64,000 nucleotides of DNA from Photobacterium kishitanii (GCF_003026355.1 NZ_PYON01000003.1:186001-250000); one strand, 5' to 3'; counted from the stretch's first letter, positions 19,127 through 28,755 are shown. The notes: a model not told the origin generated them from the letters alone. Numbers and translations are program-made.

Positions 19127-21118
19127 ATGATCCCTGAATTAGGCCAATTTGCACTAATAGCCGCACTTGCGCTATCGGTGCTGGCCAGCATTTACCCATT
19201 GTATGGTGCCACGGTTGGTAACCAAGCAATGATGCGTATGGCACGTCCACTGTCCTACGGAATATTCGGCATGCTTGCATTGTCGTTTGGTATTTTAAGC
19301 TGGTCGTTCTATAGCAATGATTTTACGGTAGCGTATGTTGCCAGTAACTCAACCAGTTTACTGCCATGGTATTACCGTTTAACCGCAGTGTGGGGCGGGC
19401 ACGAAGGTTCATTGATGCTATGGGTACTTATCCAAGCAGGTTGGGCTGCAGCCGTTTCACGATTTAGCCGTGGTATGCCTCTAGAAGCGGTGGCGCGTGT
19501 ACTTTCCGTTATGGGTATGATAGCAGTGGGTTTCTTGCTGTTTATTATCGTAACATCCAATCCATTTTTGCGCACATTGCCAGATTTTCCTGTACAAGGT
19601 CGTGACTTAAACCCATTGCTACAAGATCCAGGTTTGATTGTTCACCCGCCGATGCTATACATGGGTTATGTTGGTTTCTCGGTTGCATTCTCATTTGCTA
19701 TCGCGTCATTGATGACAGGTCGTTTAGATACAGCTTGGGCACGTTGGTCGCGCCCTTGGACAATTGCAGCATGGTCATTCCTAACTTTAGGTATCGCACT
19801 AGGCTCATGGTGGGCTTACTATGAACTTGGCTGGGGTGGCTGGTGGTTCTGGGATCCAGTTGAAAACGCATCATTAATGCCGTGGCTTGCGGGTACTGCG
19901 TTAATGCACTCATTATCAGTGACTGAAAAACGCGGTACATTTAAAGCGTGGACTGTATTACTGGCAATTTCTGCATTCTCATTAAGCTTATTAGGTACAT
20001 TCTTAGTCCGCTCTGGCGTATTGGTTTCTGTGCACGCGTTTGCATCTGATCCATCGCGCGGTATGTTTATACTTGGCTTCTTAGTGGTCGTTATTGGTGG
20101 TTCATTACTACTGTATGCACTACGTGGTGGTCAAATTCGTTCTCGTGGTAACTATGCATTGTTCTCACGTGAAAACTTCTTATTAGCTAACAACTTATTA
20201 TTAGTTGCAGCACTTTTAGTGGTGTTAATTGGTACACTATTACCATTAGTCCATAAGCAATTAGGTTTAGGTTCTGTTTCTATCGGTGAACCGTTCTTTA
20301 ATACCTTGTTTACATGGTTAATGGTGCCATTCTCATTCTTAATGGGTATTGGTCCTCTAGTGCGTTGGAAGCGTGATAACTTTGCTTCGATTGCTAAACC
20401 AATGTTGTGGTGTGGATTATTTACTGTTCCATTCTCATTCTTGGTTATTTACCTAACAGCAAGCGTTGTTGAGCCGTTAGCTGTTGTTGGTGTAATGATG
20501 GCTGTGTGGATTATTGTTCTTCACTTAGTTGAAATTTACCGTCGTGCTACTCACCGTCACTCTTTCCTTGATGGGTTGGGTAAACTAGGGCGTAGTCACT
20601 GGGCGATGATGTTGGGCCACCTTGGTTTAGCAATTGCCATTATCGGTATGACATTAGTATCGAACTACGGTATTGAGCGTGATTTACGTTTATCACCTGG
20701 ACAATCAGTTAACGTTAAAGGTTATGACTTCCATTTTGCAGGTTTACGCGATGCCGATGGTCCTAACTATGATGGCTATGTGGCTGATTTTGAAATTAGT
20801 CGTCGTGGTATTGATATCACAACGCTGCATGCTGAGAAGCGTTTCTATACGGTTGCTGGCTCGATGATGACTGAAGCAGCAATTGATAGTGGCTTTACAC
20901 GTGATCTATATGTTGCGATGGGTGAGCGTTTAGGTACTGATGGTGCTTGGGCTGTACGTATTTACTACAAGCCATTTGTTAATTGGATGTGGATGGGTGC
21001 GTTCTTAATGGCGCTGGGTGGTGCTTTTGCTATTAGCGATAAGCGTTACCGATTCCGTAAGCCAGCTAATATTGCCGCGAATGACAAAAAATCGGAGGCT
21101 AAGCTAAATAATGAATAA
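19127..21118 (+). CDS. ccmF: Heme lyase membrane protein CcmF
   Basis: The 663-residue protein has about 13-15 membrane helices and the WWD signature GWGGWWFWDPVENASLMPW (about 235-253). Conserved periplasmic His residues surround it (VHPPMLYMGY). CcmF transfers heme to apocytochrome c together with CcmH. Codon use in this gene looks smoother and richer in preferred codons than in its neighbours. Its end overlaps ccmG by 8 bases. Confidence 0.97.
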   Translation: MIPELGQFALIAALALSVLASIYPLYGATVGNQAMMRMARPLSYGIFGMLALSFGILSWSFYSNDFTVAYVASNSTSLLPWYYRLTAVWGGHEGSLMLWVLIQAGWAAAVSRFSRGMPLEAVARVLSVMGMIAVGFLLFIIVTSNPFLRTLPDFPVQGRDLNPLLQDPGLIVHPPMLYMGYVGFSVAFSFAIASLMTGRLDTAWARWSRPWTIAAWSFLTLGIALGSWWAYYELGWGGWWFWDPVENASLMPWLAGTALMHSLSVTEKRGTFKAWTVLLAISAFSLSLLGTFLVRSGVLVSVHAFASDPSRGMFILGFLVVVIGGSLLLYALRGGQIRSRGNYALFSRENFLLANNLLLVAALLVVLIGTLLPLVHKQLGLGSVSIGEPFFNTLFTWLMVPFSFLMGIGPLVRWKRDNFASIAKPMLWCGLFTVPFSFLVIYLTASVVEPLAVVGVMMAVWIIVLHLVEIYRRATHRHSFLDGLGKLGRSHWAMMLGHLGLAIAIIGMTLVSNYGIERDLRLSPGQSVNVKGYDFHFAGLRDADGPNYDGYVADFEISRRGIDITTLHAEKRFYTVAGSMMTEAAIDSGFTRDLYVAMGERLGTDGAWAVRIYYKPFVNWMWMGAFLMALGGAFAISDKRYRFRKPANIAANDKKSEAKLNNE

Positions 21119-21692
21119 GAAGCTATTATTTATTCCTTTAGTGCTGTTTTTAGGGTTAGTTGTGATGTTTATGGTCCAACTAACTCGTAACGCAGCAGGT
21201 GACGATCCGACCAAACTTGAATCAGTGCTGGTGGGTAAACCAGTACCAGCATTTAAGTTAGAAGATTTGTTTGAGCCTGGTAAAGAATATCAGCAAACGA
21301 TTTTTAAAGGCCAACCACTACTCTTAAACGTGTGGGCTACTTGGTGCCCAACCTGTCAAGCAGAGCACCAATACCTCAATACTCTTGCAAACCAAGGGGT
21401 GAAGATCATTGGTTTAAACTACAAAGATCAGCGACCTAAAGCGATTCGATGGCTTAAAGAGCTAGGTAATCCTTATATGATTTCTTTGTTTGATGGCAAT
21501 GGCATGTTAGGGATGGATCTTGGTGTTTATGGTGCTCCTGAAACTTTCTTAATTGATGCTAATGGTATTATTCGTTACCGCCATGTCGGTGATGTTAATC
21601 CAGAAAACTGGAATAAGACCCTTAAGCCTTTGTATGAAAAAATGCTAGCGGAAGCGAAAGCAAACAATACCAAAGCGGAGGTTAAAGCATAA
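21111..21692 (+). CDS. ccmG: Thiol:disulfide oxidoreductase CcmG/DsbE
   Basis: The 193-residue thioredoxin-fold protein has an N-terminal membrane anchor (about 5-22) and the redox motif WATWCPTCQAEH (about 78-89). The family's GAPETFLID follows. CcmG keeps the CXXCH cysteines of apocytochrome c reduced in the periplasm. Its start lies within the end of ccmF and its stop shares a base with the ccmH start. Confidence 0.96.
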   Translation: MNKKLLFIPLVLFLGLVVMFMVQLTRNAAGDDPTKLESVLVGKPVPAFKLEDLFEPGKEYQQTIFKGQPLLLNVWATWCPTCQAEHQYLNTLANQGVKIIGLNYKDQRPKAIRWLKELGNPYMISLFDGNGMLGMDLGVYGAPETFLIDANGIIRYRHVGDVNPENWNKTLKPLYEKMLAEAKANNTKAEVKA

Positions 21693-22207
21693 TGAAACGT
21701 TTTTTTGCTTTAATATTTGCACTTGGACTGACGTTTTCGATGGTGGCACCTGCATTAGCGGCCATTGATGTGTATGATTTTAAAAATCCAGCACAAGAGA
21801 AGCAATTTCAAGAGTTAACTGAGACTTTACGTTGCCCTAAATGTCAAAATAACAGCATCGCCGATTCTAATGCGACTTTAGCAGAAGATATGCGCATGAA
21901 AACCTTCGAGCTGTTAAAAGAAGGCAAAACCAATCAGCAAGTCATTGATTATATGATTGCACGTTATGGTAATTTCGTAACGTATGATCCAGCAGTGACA
22001 GCATCAACAATGATCTTATGGGCTGGCCCTATTGGTTTTATTGTTATCGGTTTTACTATTTTGGTTTATCGCTCACGCAAAAAAAGCGAATTAACCAAAG
22101 ATGAGCCACTTGATGATGTTGAGTCGGAACGTTTACAGGGGTTGTTGGCTGAAATGGCGCAGCAAGATACTGAAGCTACCAATAATCAGACAAAGGTAAA
22201 TAAATGA
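21692..22207 (+). CDS. ccmH: Cytochrome c maturation thioredoxin-like protein CcmH
   Basis: The 171-residue protein has a cleavable signal (ends near ALAA, about residue 23), the redox motif LRCPKCQNNSI (about 47-57) and one C-terminal membrane helix (about 105-125). CcmH reduces apocytochrome and presents it to CcmF. As in vibrios, the gene is the short form, with the TPR part encoded separately as ccmI. The two genes overlap by four bases. Confidence 0.95.
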   Translation: MKRFFALIFALGLTFSMVAPALAAIDVYDFKNPAQEKQFQELTETLRCPKCQNNSIADSNATLAEDMRMKTFELLKEGKTNQQVIDYMIARYGNFVTYDPAVTASTMILWAGPIGFIVIGFTILVYRSRKKSELTKDEPLDDVESERLQGLLAEMAQQDTEATNNQTKVNK

Positions 22208-23493
22208 CGCTGTTTTGGATTTTAACCGCTGTCTTGGTTTTAATTTCTATCGCAATCTTTGTGATCCCGATGTATGTCGGTAAAGAGTATGACGATGAAG
22301 CAAGCCGAGATGAGCTGAATAAAGCTTTCTTTAAAGATCGTATTCATGAACTTGAAGAAGAATCGCAAGAAGGTTTGGTCGCAAGTCAGAAAGATATGGT
22401 GGCTGACTTACAACAAACATTACTGGATGACTTGCCTGTTACTGAAAAGAAACAAGCGACACATGTTAGCCCTGCGATGGTTGTTCCTGGTCTGATCCTT
22501 ATTGTAGGTATTTGTTACGGTGTTTATGGTGCAGTAGGTAGCAGTGCTAAAGTTGAAGCATGGCATCAAGCTGTCAATCGCTTACCTGAATTAACTCAAC
22601 GCTTAATGGGCGATAATGCTGCTAATGAACCACTGTCTGATCAAGATATGTCGGATCTAACACTGGCATTACGTACTAAATTGCACAAAGACGGTGACGA
22701 TCCAATGGGATGGTTGCTGTTAGGTCGAATTGCTATTGCTAATCGCGATGGTGCTACGGCTGAAATGGCAATGAAGCGTGCTTATGATCTTAACCCTGTC
22801 GATACCGCTATTCGTTTAGGCTATGCACAAACGTTAATGTTAAGTGGTAAGCCTGGTCAAAGTGATTTAGCACGTCAGCTTTTACGCCAAGTGATTAAAA
22901 GTGATCACACTAACGTTCAAGCGTTGTCTTTATTAGCATTTGACGCATTTGAGCAAAAAAATTACCAGCAAGCGGTTGATTATTGGACAATGATGAAAAC
23001 CCTTATTGGCCCTGATGATTCACGTACGCCAATGCTAACGCGTAGTATCGAACGTGCAAAAATGCGTATCGCAGATGGGGATGGCTCAACAGTTGCACCG
23101 GATCCAACCGCAATTGATGAAACTACGCCACAATCTGAAACACAAAATGCCGATACAGCTAAGCAAGTTACTGCTACTATAGCGTTAGGTAAAAATGTTG
23201 TATTGCCAAAACAAGGTAATATTATTATCTCTGTTCACGATGCTGATGGTTCACCAATGCCAATAGCAGCGGTAAAATTACCATTGTCGACTAAATTTCC
23301 ATTAACAATTACGTTAACGGATAAAGACAGCATGATTCCACAACGTCAGCTATCATCATTATCAGAGATGATTATTAAAGCGCGTGTGGATAGTGATGGT
23401 AACGTGATGACCAAAAAAGGTGATTGGTATGGTCAAAGCAGCCAAACACCTTTAGGCGGGGAAACAGCGTTTGTCATTAATAAGCAATATTAA
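22204..23493 (+). CDS. ccmI: Apocytochrome c chaperone CcmI
   Basis: The 429-residue protein has two membrane helices (about 2-20 and 93-112) enclosing a cytoplasmic loop with EEESQEGL. A TPR domain follows (about 165-285, with GWLLLGRIAIANRDGATAE), and then a C-terminal periplasmic domain. CcmI captures the C-terminus of apocytochrome c for the ligase. It is the last gene of the operon and is followed by a strong intrinsic terminator. Confidence 0.93.
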   Translation: MTLFWILTAVLVLISIAIFVIPMYVGKEYDDEASRDELNKAFFKDRIHELEEESQEGLVASQKDMVADLQQTLLDDLPVTEKKQATHVSPAMVVPGLILIVGICYGVYGAVGSSAKVEAWHQAVNRLPELTQRLMGDNAANEPLSDQDMSDLTLALRTKLHKDGDDPMGWLLLGRIAIANRDGATAEMAMKRAYDLNPVDTAIRLGYAQTLMLSGKPGQSDLARQLLRQVIKSDHTNVQALSLLAFDAFEQKNYQQAVDYWTMMKTLIGPDDSRTPMLTRSIERAKMRIADGDGSTVAPDPTAIDETTPQSETQNADTAKQVTATIALGKNVVLPKQGNIIISVHDADGSPMPIAAVKLPLSTKFPLTITLTDKDSMIPQRQLSSLSEMIIKARVDSDGNVMTKKGDWYGQSSQTPLGGETAFVINKQY

Positions 23494-23519
23494 CTAATTA
23501 ATTGCTAAAATGAATAAAG

Positions 23520-23553
23520 CAGGCTGAATATTGATGTTCAGCCTGTTTTTTAT
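23520..23553 (+). terminator. Intrinsic terminator after ccmI
   Basis: A perfect nine-base-pair stem, CAGGCTGAA/TTCAGCCTG with an eight-base loop, is followed by TTTTTATT. It closes the ccm operon. The mlaA start lies only a few bases after the T tract. Confidence 0.9.
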
Positions 23554-23556
23554 TAG

Positions 23557-24369
23557 GTGTATGTTTTGAATAAAAAGCTCTTACTGATAATATTTTTAAG
23601 TCTCGGCATTGTTGGTTGTGCACAATCTCCCGATAAAGCCAGTGAGCAAACAGTATCAACAAATGTTACTGATCATATTGATGGTGATAATGCGACTGCA
23701 AACACTGTTTATGATCCGTTTGAAGGCTTTAACCGCGCAATGTGGGATTTAAACTTTAATTATTTAGATCCGTACGTTGCTCGTCCTGTATCACTTGCAT
23801 ATGTAAACTATACGCCTTCATTTGCACGTACAGGTATTGCCAATTTCTTATCCAATCTAGATGAGCCTGCAGGAATGGTAAACAGCCTCCTGACACTGCA
23901 TGGCAAAGATGCGCTAACCCATTTTAACCGCTTTTGGATTAATACTGTTTTTGGTTTAGCGGGTTTGATTGATATTGCATCAGCGGCAGATATTACTAAA
24001 GTTCAAGATCGTGATTTTGGCGATACACTTGGTTATTACGGTGTTGGTAATGGTCCTTATCTGATGTTGCCGGTTTATGGACCGATAACTTTCCGTGGTT
24101 TTACCGATTCTGTTGATGATTTATATTTACCGCTGAGTTTATTAAATTTCTGGGAAGGACTAGGAAAGTGGATCTTTGAAGGTATGGAAGATCGTGCGGC
24201 ATTAGTCAATCAAGAAAGCATGTTAAATAACTCGCCTGATCCATATTTGTTTACGCGTGATGCTTATATTCAATATAAGAATTTTACTGCGAGTGATGGC
24301 AAAGTCAGCGATCAGCCTCAAGCTGAAACATTTGATAATAGCTATCTTGACGAAATCGATAATGATTAA
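23557..24369 (+). CDS. mlaA: Outer-membrane lipid asymmetry lipoprotein MlaA (VacJ)
   Basis: The 270-residue lipoprotein has a signal peptide with lipobox IVGC (Cys about 21). The MlaA domain starts at YDPFEGFNRAMWDLNFN and includes ARPVSLAYVNY, NLDEPAGMVNSLL and GYYGVGNGPYLMLPVYG. MlaA sits in the outer membrane and removes mislocalised phospholipid from the outer leaflet for the Mla pathway. The start is taken as GTG 23557; TTG 23566, nine bases after AGG, is a good alternative and would not change the lipobox. It is a single-gene unit between two terminators. Confidence 0.93.
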   Translation: MYVLNKKLLLIIFLSLGIVGCAQSPDKASEQTVSTNVTDHIDGDNATANTVYDPFEGFNRAMWDLNFNYLDPYVARPVSLAYVNYTPSFARTGIANFLSNLDEPAGMVNSLLTLHGKDALTHFNRFWINTVFGLAGLIDIASAADITKVQDRDFGDTLGYYGVGNGPYLMLPVYGPITFRGFTDSVDDLYLPLSLLNFWEGLGKWIFEGMEDRAALVNQESMLNNSPDPYLFTRDAYIQYKNFTASDGKVSDQPQAETFDNSYLDEIDND

Positions 24370-24372
24370 TAA

Positions 24373-24400
24373 TAAAGCCCCCTAAAATTAGGGGGCTTTA
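24373..24400. terminator. Bidirectional terminator between mlaA and the protease gene
   Basis: A perfect 13-base-pair stem (TAAAGCCCCCTAA pairing with its complement) with a two-base loop is flanked by A-rich and T-rich sequence on its two sides. It serves mlaA on the + strand and the convergent protease gene on the - strand. Confidence 0.92.
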
Positions 24401-24402
24401 TT

Positions 24403-25416
24403 TTAACGGCGTTTAAAAGTGACCATTGTAAGCAGTGTTAATATGAAAATTCCTACACCACCGCCACCCTCTTTATCTTTGGTTATTACCGGCTTATTCT
24501 TATCATTATTATCTGGTTTAGTTGTTTCTTCAGTATCAGGCTGATTAATAATAATACTTTCAGTTGGTGATAAATTTAATGTTCCACTATGCCCATTACT
24601 GGTTATAACGTAAGTACAAATATCATAAGGTGATATTAAGTTGTTACTACAAGTTGACTGGTTAAAATCAATATTAACATCTCCGGTAGTCGTCGCTTGA
24701 TCTTGAATGACATCATTATGTAAACTTTGTACGGTAATTATTTGACTACCATTAATATTATTAAGAGAGGTGGGATAATTCCAACCATTAATTGTATCAA
24801 GGATAAAGTCTTTAAATGCTGATACTTTAGTGCCGATGGATAAGTCAGATTGATGACCTTTGTGAATGGCAACTAAGTGGTTATTGTTATTTAGATAAGG
24901 TGCGCCAGAATCACCACCGACAGTATTGCCTTGATTATAACGATCTAGAGAAACAGTTTCAGTAGCTGGAAAATCTGCTCTAGCAATGATGTAATGTGTC
25001 GCTTTATTTAATTGATTGCCTGTTCCACCATAACCAAAAATAGTAACGTTCTGTCCAGATTCAACGGGACTTGGAGTGATAATGGTAATTTTATTTATCG
25101 CTATATTATGAGGCAGTAACCATAATGCAGCATCAATAGCTGTGCCATTATTATTCCAGTCATTATAGTTAATTTGTTGACTAACGATTGTTCTTTGATT
25201 ATTTGAACTGGATATTACAGGTTTCTCTGCATTCGTTTCTGTACTGCAATGTGCCGCAGTTAAAACCCATTTACCACCAATAATTGTGCCTGAACAATAT
25301 TGAGAATGTATAAATGATTGATAACTACTGTTTGCAACAGGTTGTCCATTAGTTATTGAAAATGCATTGGTTGAAAATAATAAAGCAATACTTAATAAGT
25401 ACTTTTTTTTAGACAT
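24403..25416 (-). CDS. Secreted trypsin-like serine protease with GlyGly-CTERM tail
   Basis: The 337-residue protein has a signal peptide (cleavage near residue 20). Its chymotrypsin-type domain carries His56 in TAAHC, Asp95 in GTAIDAALW and Ser170 in GGDSGAPY. A Ser/Thr/Asn-rich domain follows. The C-terminus is a GGGGVG patch, one hydrophobic helix and FKRR, the GlyGly-CTERM sorting signal. In vibrios such tails occur on type II-secreted proteases of the VesB type and are processed by rhombosortase. It stands alone in an AT-rich pocket between mlaA and fadL. The target is unknown. An upstream RBS is weak. Confidence 0.88.
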   Translation of the reverse strand: MSKKKYLLSIALLFSTNAFSITNGQPVANSSYQSFIHSQYCSGTIIGGKWVLTAAHCSTETNAEKPVISSSNNQRTIVSQQINYNDWNNNGTAIDAALWLLPHNIAINKITIITPSPVESGQNVTIFGYGGTGNQLNKATHYIIARADFPATETVSLDRYNQGNTVGGDSGAPYLNNNNHLVAIHKGHQSDLSIGTKVSAFKDFILDTINGWNYPTSLNNINGSQIITVQSLHNDVIQDQATTTGDVNIDFNQSTCSNNLISPYDICTYVITSNGHSGTLNLSPTESIIINQPDTEETTKPDNNDKNKPVITKDKEGGGGVGIFILTLLTMVTFKRR

Positions 25417-25774
25417 AAAATTTATTCACTGACAGAGAAAGTCCACTTTAAAAAAGAAGAAACTTTAATAAATTAATTAGTTATAGTATTTTTTTAATTA
25501 ATGATAGTGAGCGAAGTACATTATATTAGGCATGTTAATTATGCTGTTGGATATAATATTTATATTTAACATGCGTTGTATTAATTATTAGTTGTTAAAG
25601 TATGATTTTTAATACAAATAATTGATAATAACAAAAAGTATATTAAATAAGCTGTATGATTAATTAGGTCAGCATAATAATTGATATGTAGTAAGCTTTC
25701 CAGTGTCTTATTTGGATGGTATTGCTTTTTACTGGTGCGTAGTGCTATTTATTTTTATTTTTACAGAATAAACA
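25417..25774. other. AT-rich intergenic stretch upstream of the protease gene
   Basis: About 360 bases without a gene. The sequence is very AT-rich and presumably contains the protease promoter. The one structure I see is a nine-base inverted repeat, GCATGTTAA (25530-25538) and TTAACATGC (25566-25574), separated by 27 bases. I see no coding potential. Confidence 0.6.
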
Positions 25775-25796
25775 AAGGCCTCTAAAATGAGGCCTT
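25775..25796 (-). terminator. Intrinsic terminator after the first fadL-like gene
   Basis: An eight-base-pair stem AAGGCCTC/GAGGCCTT with a six-base loop lies just beyond the stop of the gene ending at 25826. On the - strand it is followed by TTTGTTTATT. Confidence 0.8.
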
Positions 25797-25825
25797 ATAA
25801 AAATAAATTAATTATTTATGACTAT

Positions 25826-27070
25826 TTAAAAACGGTAGCTTGCCTGTACACCAGCAAGCCAAATGTGACCGGATGTTTGACCGTCAAATTGACCTAAGAA
25901 TGACGTATCTTTTTCTTGTTCAAGCATGTGGGCTTTTTTAGCAAAAATATAGGTAAAGCCAGCATCTAAGGTTAGGTTTTCAGACCAAGCATAACCAGCA
26001 CCAACACTTAACCAAGTACGATCAGTTTCAGGAATAGTTTGGGTACGGTTGACTTCATCAACCGCTGAGGTGTCATAAGCAATACCAGAGCGAAGTACTA
26101 ACTTATTGGTTGCTTGATAAGTAGTACCAATAGCAAAGCGGTAGTTATCTTTCCAGTTTTCATCTTTGATTTTTTTATTGCCACCAAGCTGTGGAATATT
26201 AGCTTCTAGTTTTTCAAAAGCACTCCAATCAGTCCAGTTAACACTCGCATGTACTGCCCATTGATCATTTAATTGGTGGAAGCTTGCAATCTCAGCGGAT
26301 GCCGGTAATTCCAACGGTAATGTACCTGCGTATACACCATTACCTTTACCATCAAAACCAAGACCAGAAGCATGGCCCTCAAGGTTTAATTTAACGGCTG
26401 ATTGGTAACTGATACCAATACGATTATTTGCGTTAATTTGCCATGCAGTACCTGCCTGCCAGCCCCAAGCATTATCTTCACCTTCCATGTATTTTAGTTT
26501 TGTTTTACCTAATACTGTTGGTAGTGCAGCACCAAAATGACCACTAGCCATCACATAGCGTACGCCAGCACCCACGCTTACTTGATCGTTAATTTTGTAG
26601 CCAAGGTTAGGATTAATTTCAACGGTATGTACATCTGCTTGATTACCAAACATAGACGCCTTGAAATCAGTTCCAAGATCAGTGCGCATACCAAAGTGAG
26701 TACCAAAAGCGATACCAATTGTGGCTTTATCCGTTAACGGGCGAGAAAAATAAAAATTTGGGATAACAGCACTGTTAGCAAAATCTGAGGTACTGGTTTT
26801 ACCTAAGATTGAATGTGTACCTTCAATATCAATATTAGGATCAACATAAATAGCACCAGCAGAAACTTGAATGCCTTTTAAATACGTTAGCATCGCAGGG
26901 TTACGGAATTGGGCGCTGGCATTATCAGCCATGGCGGCTTCACCAGCAAAAGCTCGTCCTAAACCTGTAGCTGAATATTCTGCTAATTGAAATCCTGCTG
27001 CAGACGCTTGACTGCTGATACCAACAGTAGCTGTAATAGCGAGAGCCAGGGTGATTTTATTTTTAGTCAT
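25826..27070 (-). CDS. fadL: FadL-family outer-membrane fatty acid transporter, copy 1
   Basis: The 414-residue protein has a signal peptide (about 1-24, ending SQASA). The mature start, AGFQLAEYSATGLGRAFAGEAAMADNAS, contains the N-terminal hatch motif of FadL. The protein ends in aromatic YRF, the usual beta-barrel C-terminus. FadL-family barrels admit long-chain fatty acids and other hydrophobic compounds across the outer membrane. A second copy lies just upstream on the same strand, separated by a terminator and a promoter region, so each is likely its own unit. Which copy is the main fatty acid channel cannot be told from sequence. Confidence 0.9.
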   Translation of the reverse strand: MTKNKITLALAITATVGISSQASAAGFQLAEYSATGLGRAFAGEAAMADNASAQFRNPAMLTYLKGIQVSAGAIYVDPNIDIEGTHSILGKTSTSDFANSAVIPNFYFSRPLTDKATIGIAFGTHFGMRTDLGTDFKASMFGNQADVHTVEINPNLGYKINDQVSVGAGVRYVMASGHFGAALPTVLGKTKLKYMEGEDNAWGWQAGTAWQINANNRIGISYQSAVKLNLEGHASGLGFDGKGNGVYAGTLPLELPASAEIASFHQLNDQWAVHASVNWTDWSAFEKLEANIPQLGGNKKIKDENWKDNYRFAIGTTYQATNKLVLRSGIAYDTSAVDEVNRTQTIPETDRTWLSVGAGYAWSENLTLDAGFTYIFAKKAHMLEQEKDTSFLGQFDGQTSGHIWLAGVQASYRF

Positions 27071-27370
27071 GTTAGAAAAACTTATTGTTCATCGAGATAA
27101 TGGTGTAAATCATACCCGTAGCAATAAAGTGCGTTAAAAGCTATCTTATAAAATAGCGTTATAAGATTTTTTATCCTTTGTTTGTGGTTGTTTGTGGTTT
27201 TTTATCGGGTAGCATTTGTTCAGTTAGCAGCTGCTATGAATATTTGAGCGTACACTTGTACGAAAAATGAGATTAGGATTACGTTTATATTTATGGGTAA
27301 TTGCTATTTATTGTTCATTTTTAGCATGTTAGTTTATTGATAATAATGTTTTAGTATTATTGTACTCATA
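27071..27370. other. Intergenic region between the two fadL-like genes
   Basis: About 300 bases holding the promoter region of the downstream copy. Visible elements are the direct repeats TGTTTGTGGT around 27179-27198 and the small inverted repeat CGTACA-CT-TGTACG at 27249-27262. I find no FadR-like box here. No coding potential is seen. Confidence 0.55.
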
Positions 27371-27399
27371 AAAAAAGAAGCCATGATGGCTTCTTTTTT
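27371..27399 (-). terminator. Intrinsic terminator after the second fadL-like gene
   Basis: A 13-base-pair stem (AAAAAAGAAGCCA and its complement) with a three-base loop ends in T runs on the strand of the upstream gene. It separates the two fadL-like genes. Confidence 0.85.
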
Positions 27400-27426
27400 A
27401 TAATCTGTTATGACTGTACGCTCAAA

Positions 27427-28665
27427 TTAAAATGAACGGCTGTACTGTAGACCGTATAGCCATGCGTTAGCACGAGTGGTTGCTTGTACTGACATACCTA
27501 GAGGATTACTTTCTTCCGCACTAACATCTTTACCGATTAGGTAGGTTAGGCCGAAGTCAATGGTAGATTTGCTATCAAGATGGTAACTAAAGCCGCCAGA
27601 TAACCAATTACGAGCTGAGTCTGGGACAGATATTGATGTGTTGTTTTTTTGCTGCGCACTGGTGTCGTGCATGTAACCGGCACGTAGTGTCCAATCATTG
27701 TTGAGGTAGTAAGTACCACCTAACGAATAGTGCCAACCATCTTGCCATTGGTAATTATTAAGGTTTACATTACCTGTTGTTTCTAAAACGTCAAACTCAC
27801 TCCAGCGGATCCATTGAATGCTGTAGTGAATAGCAAACTTATCGTTTAGCTTGTTGAAACCTGAAAATTCTGCCATATCAGGCAATGGCATTTTTAATTT
27901 TTGTCCGTCAATATTTGCACCTGCATAGTGCATATCCCCTTTAGCTTCAAGGGTAGGGCTATAGCGGTAAGATAAACCGAAACGATTATTATCATCTAGC
28001 TCGTAGATTGTACCAAGATTAAAACCAACGGCTACGCCATCAGCATCAATATCAAGTAGGCTTATTTTAGGGGTATTTATATTTCCAATTGGTGTAGAAG
28101 TTGTGCCAGCAGGAATATAGCGCTGTAATTTACCACTACCGTGAATAATGTCTAAGCCACCACCAATACTTATGTGCTGGTTGATGCGGTAAGCAGCACT
28201 TAAGCCTAAGTTAACACTTTTAACATCAGTTAAGCCGCCAAATGCATTTGCTGCATAATTGTCATCAAATTCGGTTTTAGTGCCAAAGTTTGAATACAGC
28301 GAAGCACCTACAGAAAATTTATCGTTAATAGGTTGAATGTAGTAGATGTTTGGCGCGTAACTAGTACCACCAATTGATGTATCACCTATTGGACGATTAT
28401 TGTATTGGGCATCTTTAACATGCACATCAGTTGCAATACCAATCACACCTAGCGATAACGCTGGTGCATCAAACAATGTCATTGAAGCGGCGTTCTTAGC
28501 CATGGTTGAGGCGTTATCAGCAATAACCCCATCGCCTGAGAATGCGCGACCCAGTCCGGTAGCTGATTGGGCATTAAGCTGGAAACCTGCCGCCATTGTT
28601 TGTGATGATGCAACAGCGATAGCGACAGTAATAACTGAACGCGTGAATATCTGCTTCTTATTCAT
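27427..28665 (-). CDS. fadL: FadL-family outer-membrane fatty acid transporter, copy 2
   Basis: The 412-residue protein has a signal peptide ending near TMA-AGF. Its mature N-terminus, AGFQLNAQSATGLGRAFSGDGVIADNAS, has the same hatch pattern as its neighbour, and the C-terminus is YSRSF. It is a paralogue of the gene ending at 25826, clearly diverged rather than a recent duplicate. The role is uptake of long-chain fatty acids or related hydrophobic substrates across the outer membrane. A FadR-like half-site lies about 95 bases upstream of its start, which suggests fatty-acid control. Confidence 0.9.
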   Translation of the reverse strand: MNKKQIFTRSVITVAIAVASSQTMAAGFQLNAQSATGLGRAFSGDGVIADNASTMAKNAASMTLFDAPALSLGVIGIATDVHVKDAQYNNRPIGDTSIGGTSYAPNIYYIQPINDKFSVGASLYSNFGTKTEFDDNYAANAFGGLTDVKSVNLGLSAAYRINQHISIGGGLDIIHGSGKLQRYIPAGTTSTPIGNINTPKISLLDIDADGVAVGFNLGTIYELDDNNRFGLSYRYSPTLEAKGDMHYAGANIDGQKLKMPLPDMAEFSGFNKLNDKFAIHYSIQWIRWSEFDVLETTGNVNLNNYQWQDGWHYSLGGTYYLNNDWTLRAGYMHDTSAQQKNNTSISVPDSARNWLSGGFSYHLDSKSTIDFGLTYLIGKDVSAEESNPLGMSVQATTRANAWLYGLQYSRSF

Positions 28666-28755
28666 TTATGATTCCTGATCATGTATTTATATTTATTATT
28701 CCAGTCTATGTATGACTGATTGGCGATGATTGTAGGGGGGGAGAGAGCAGTATCA

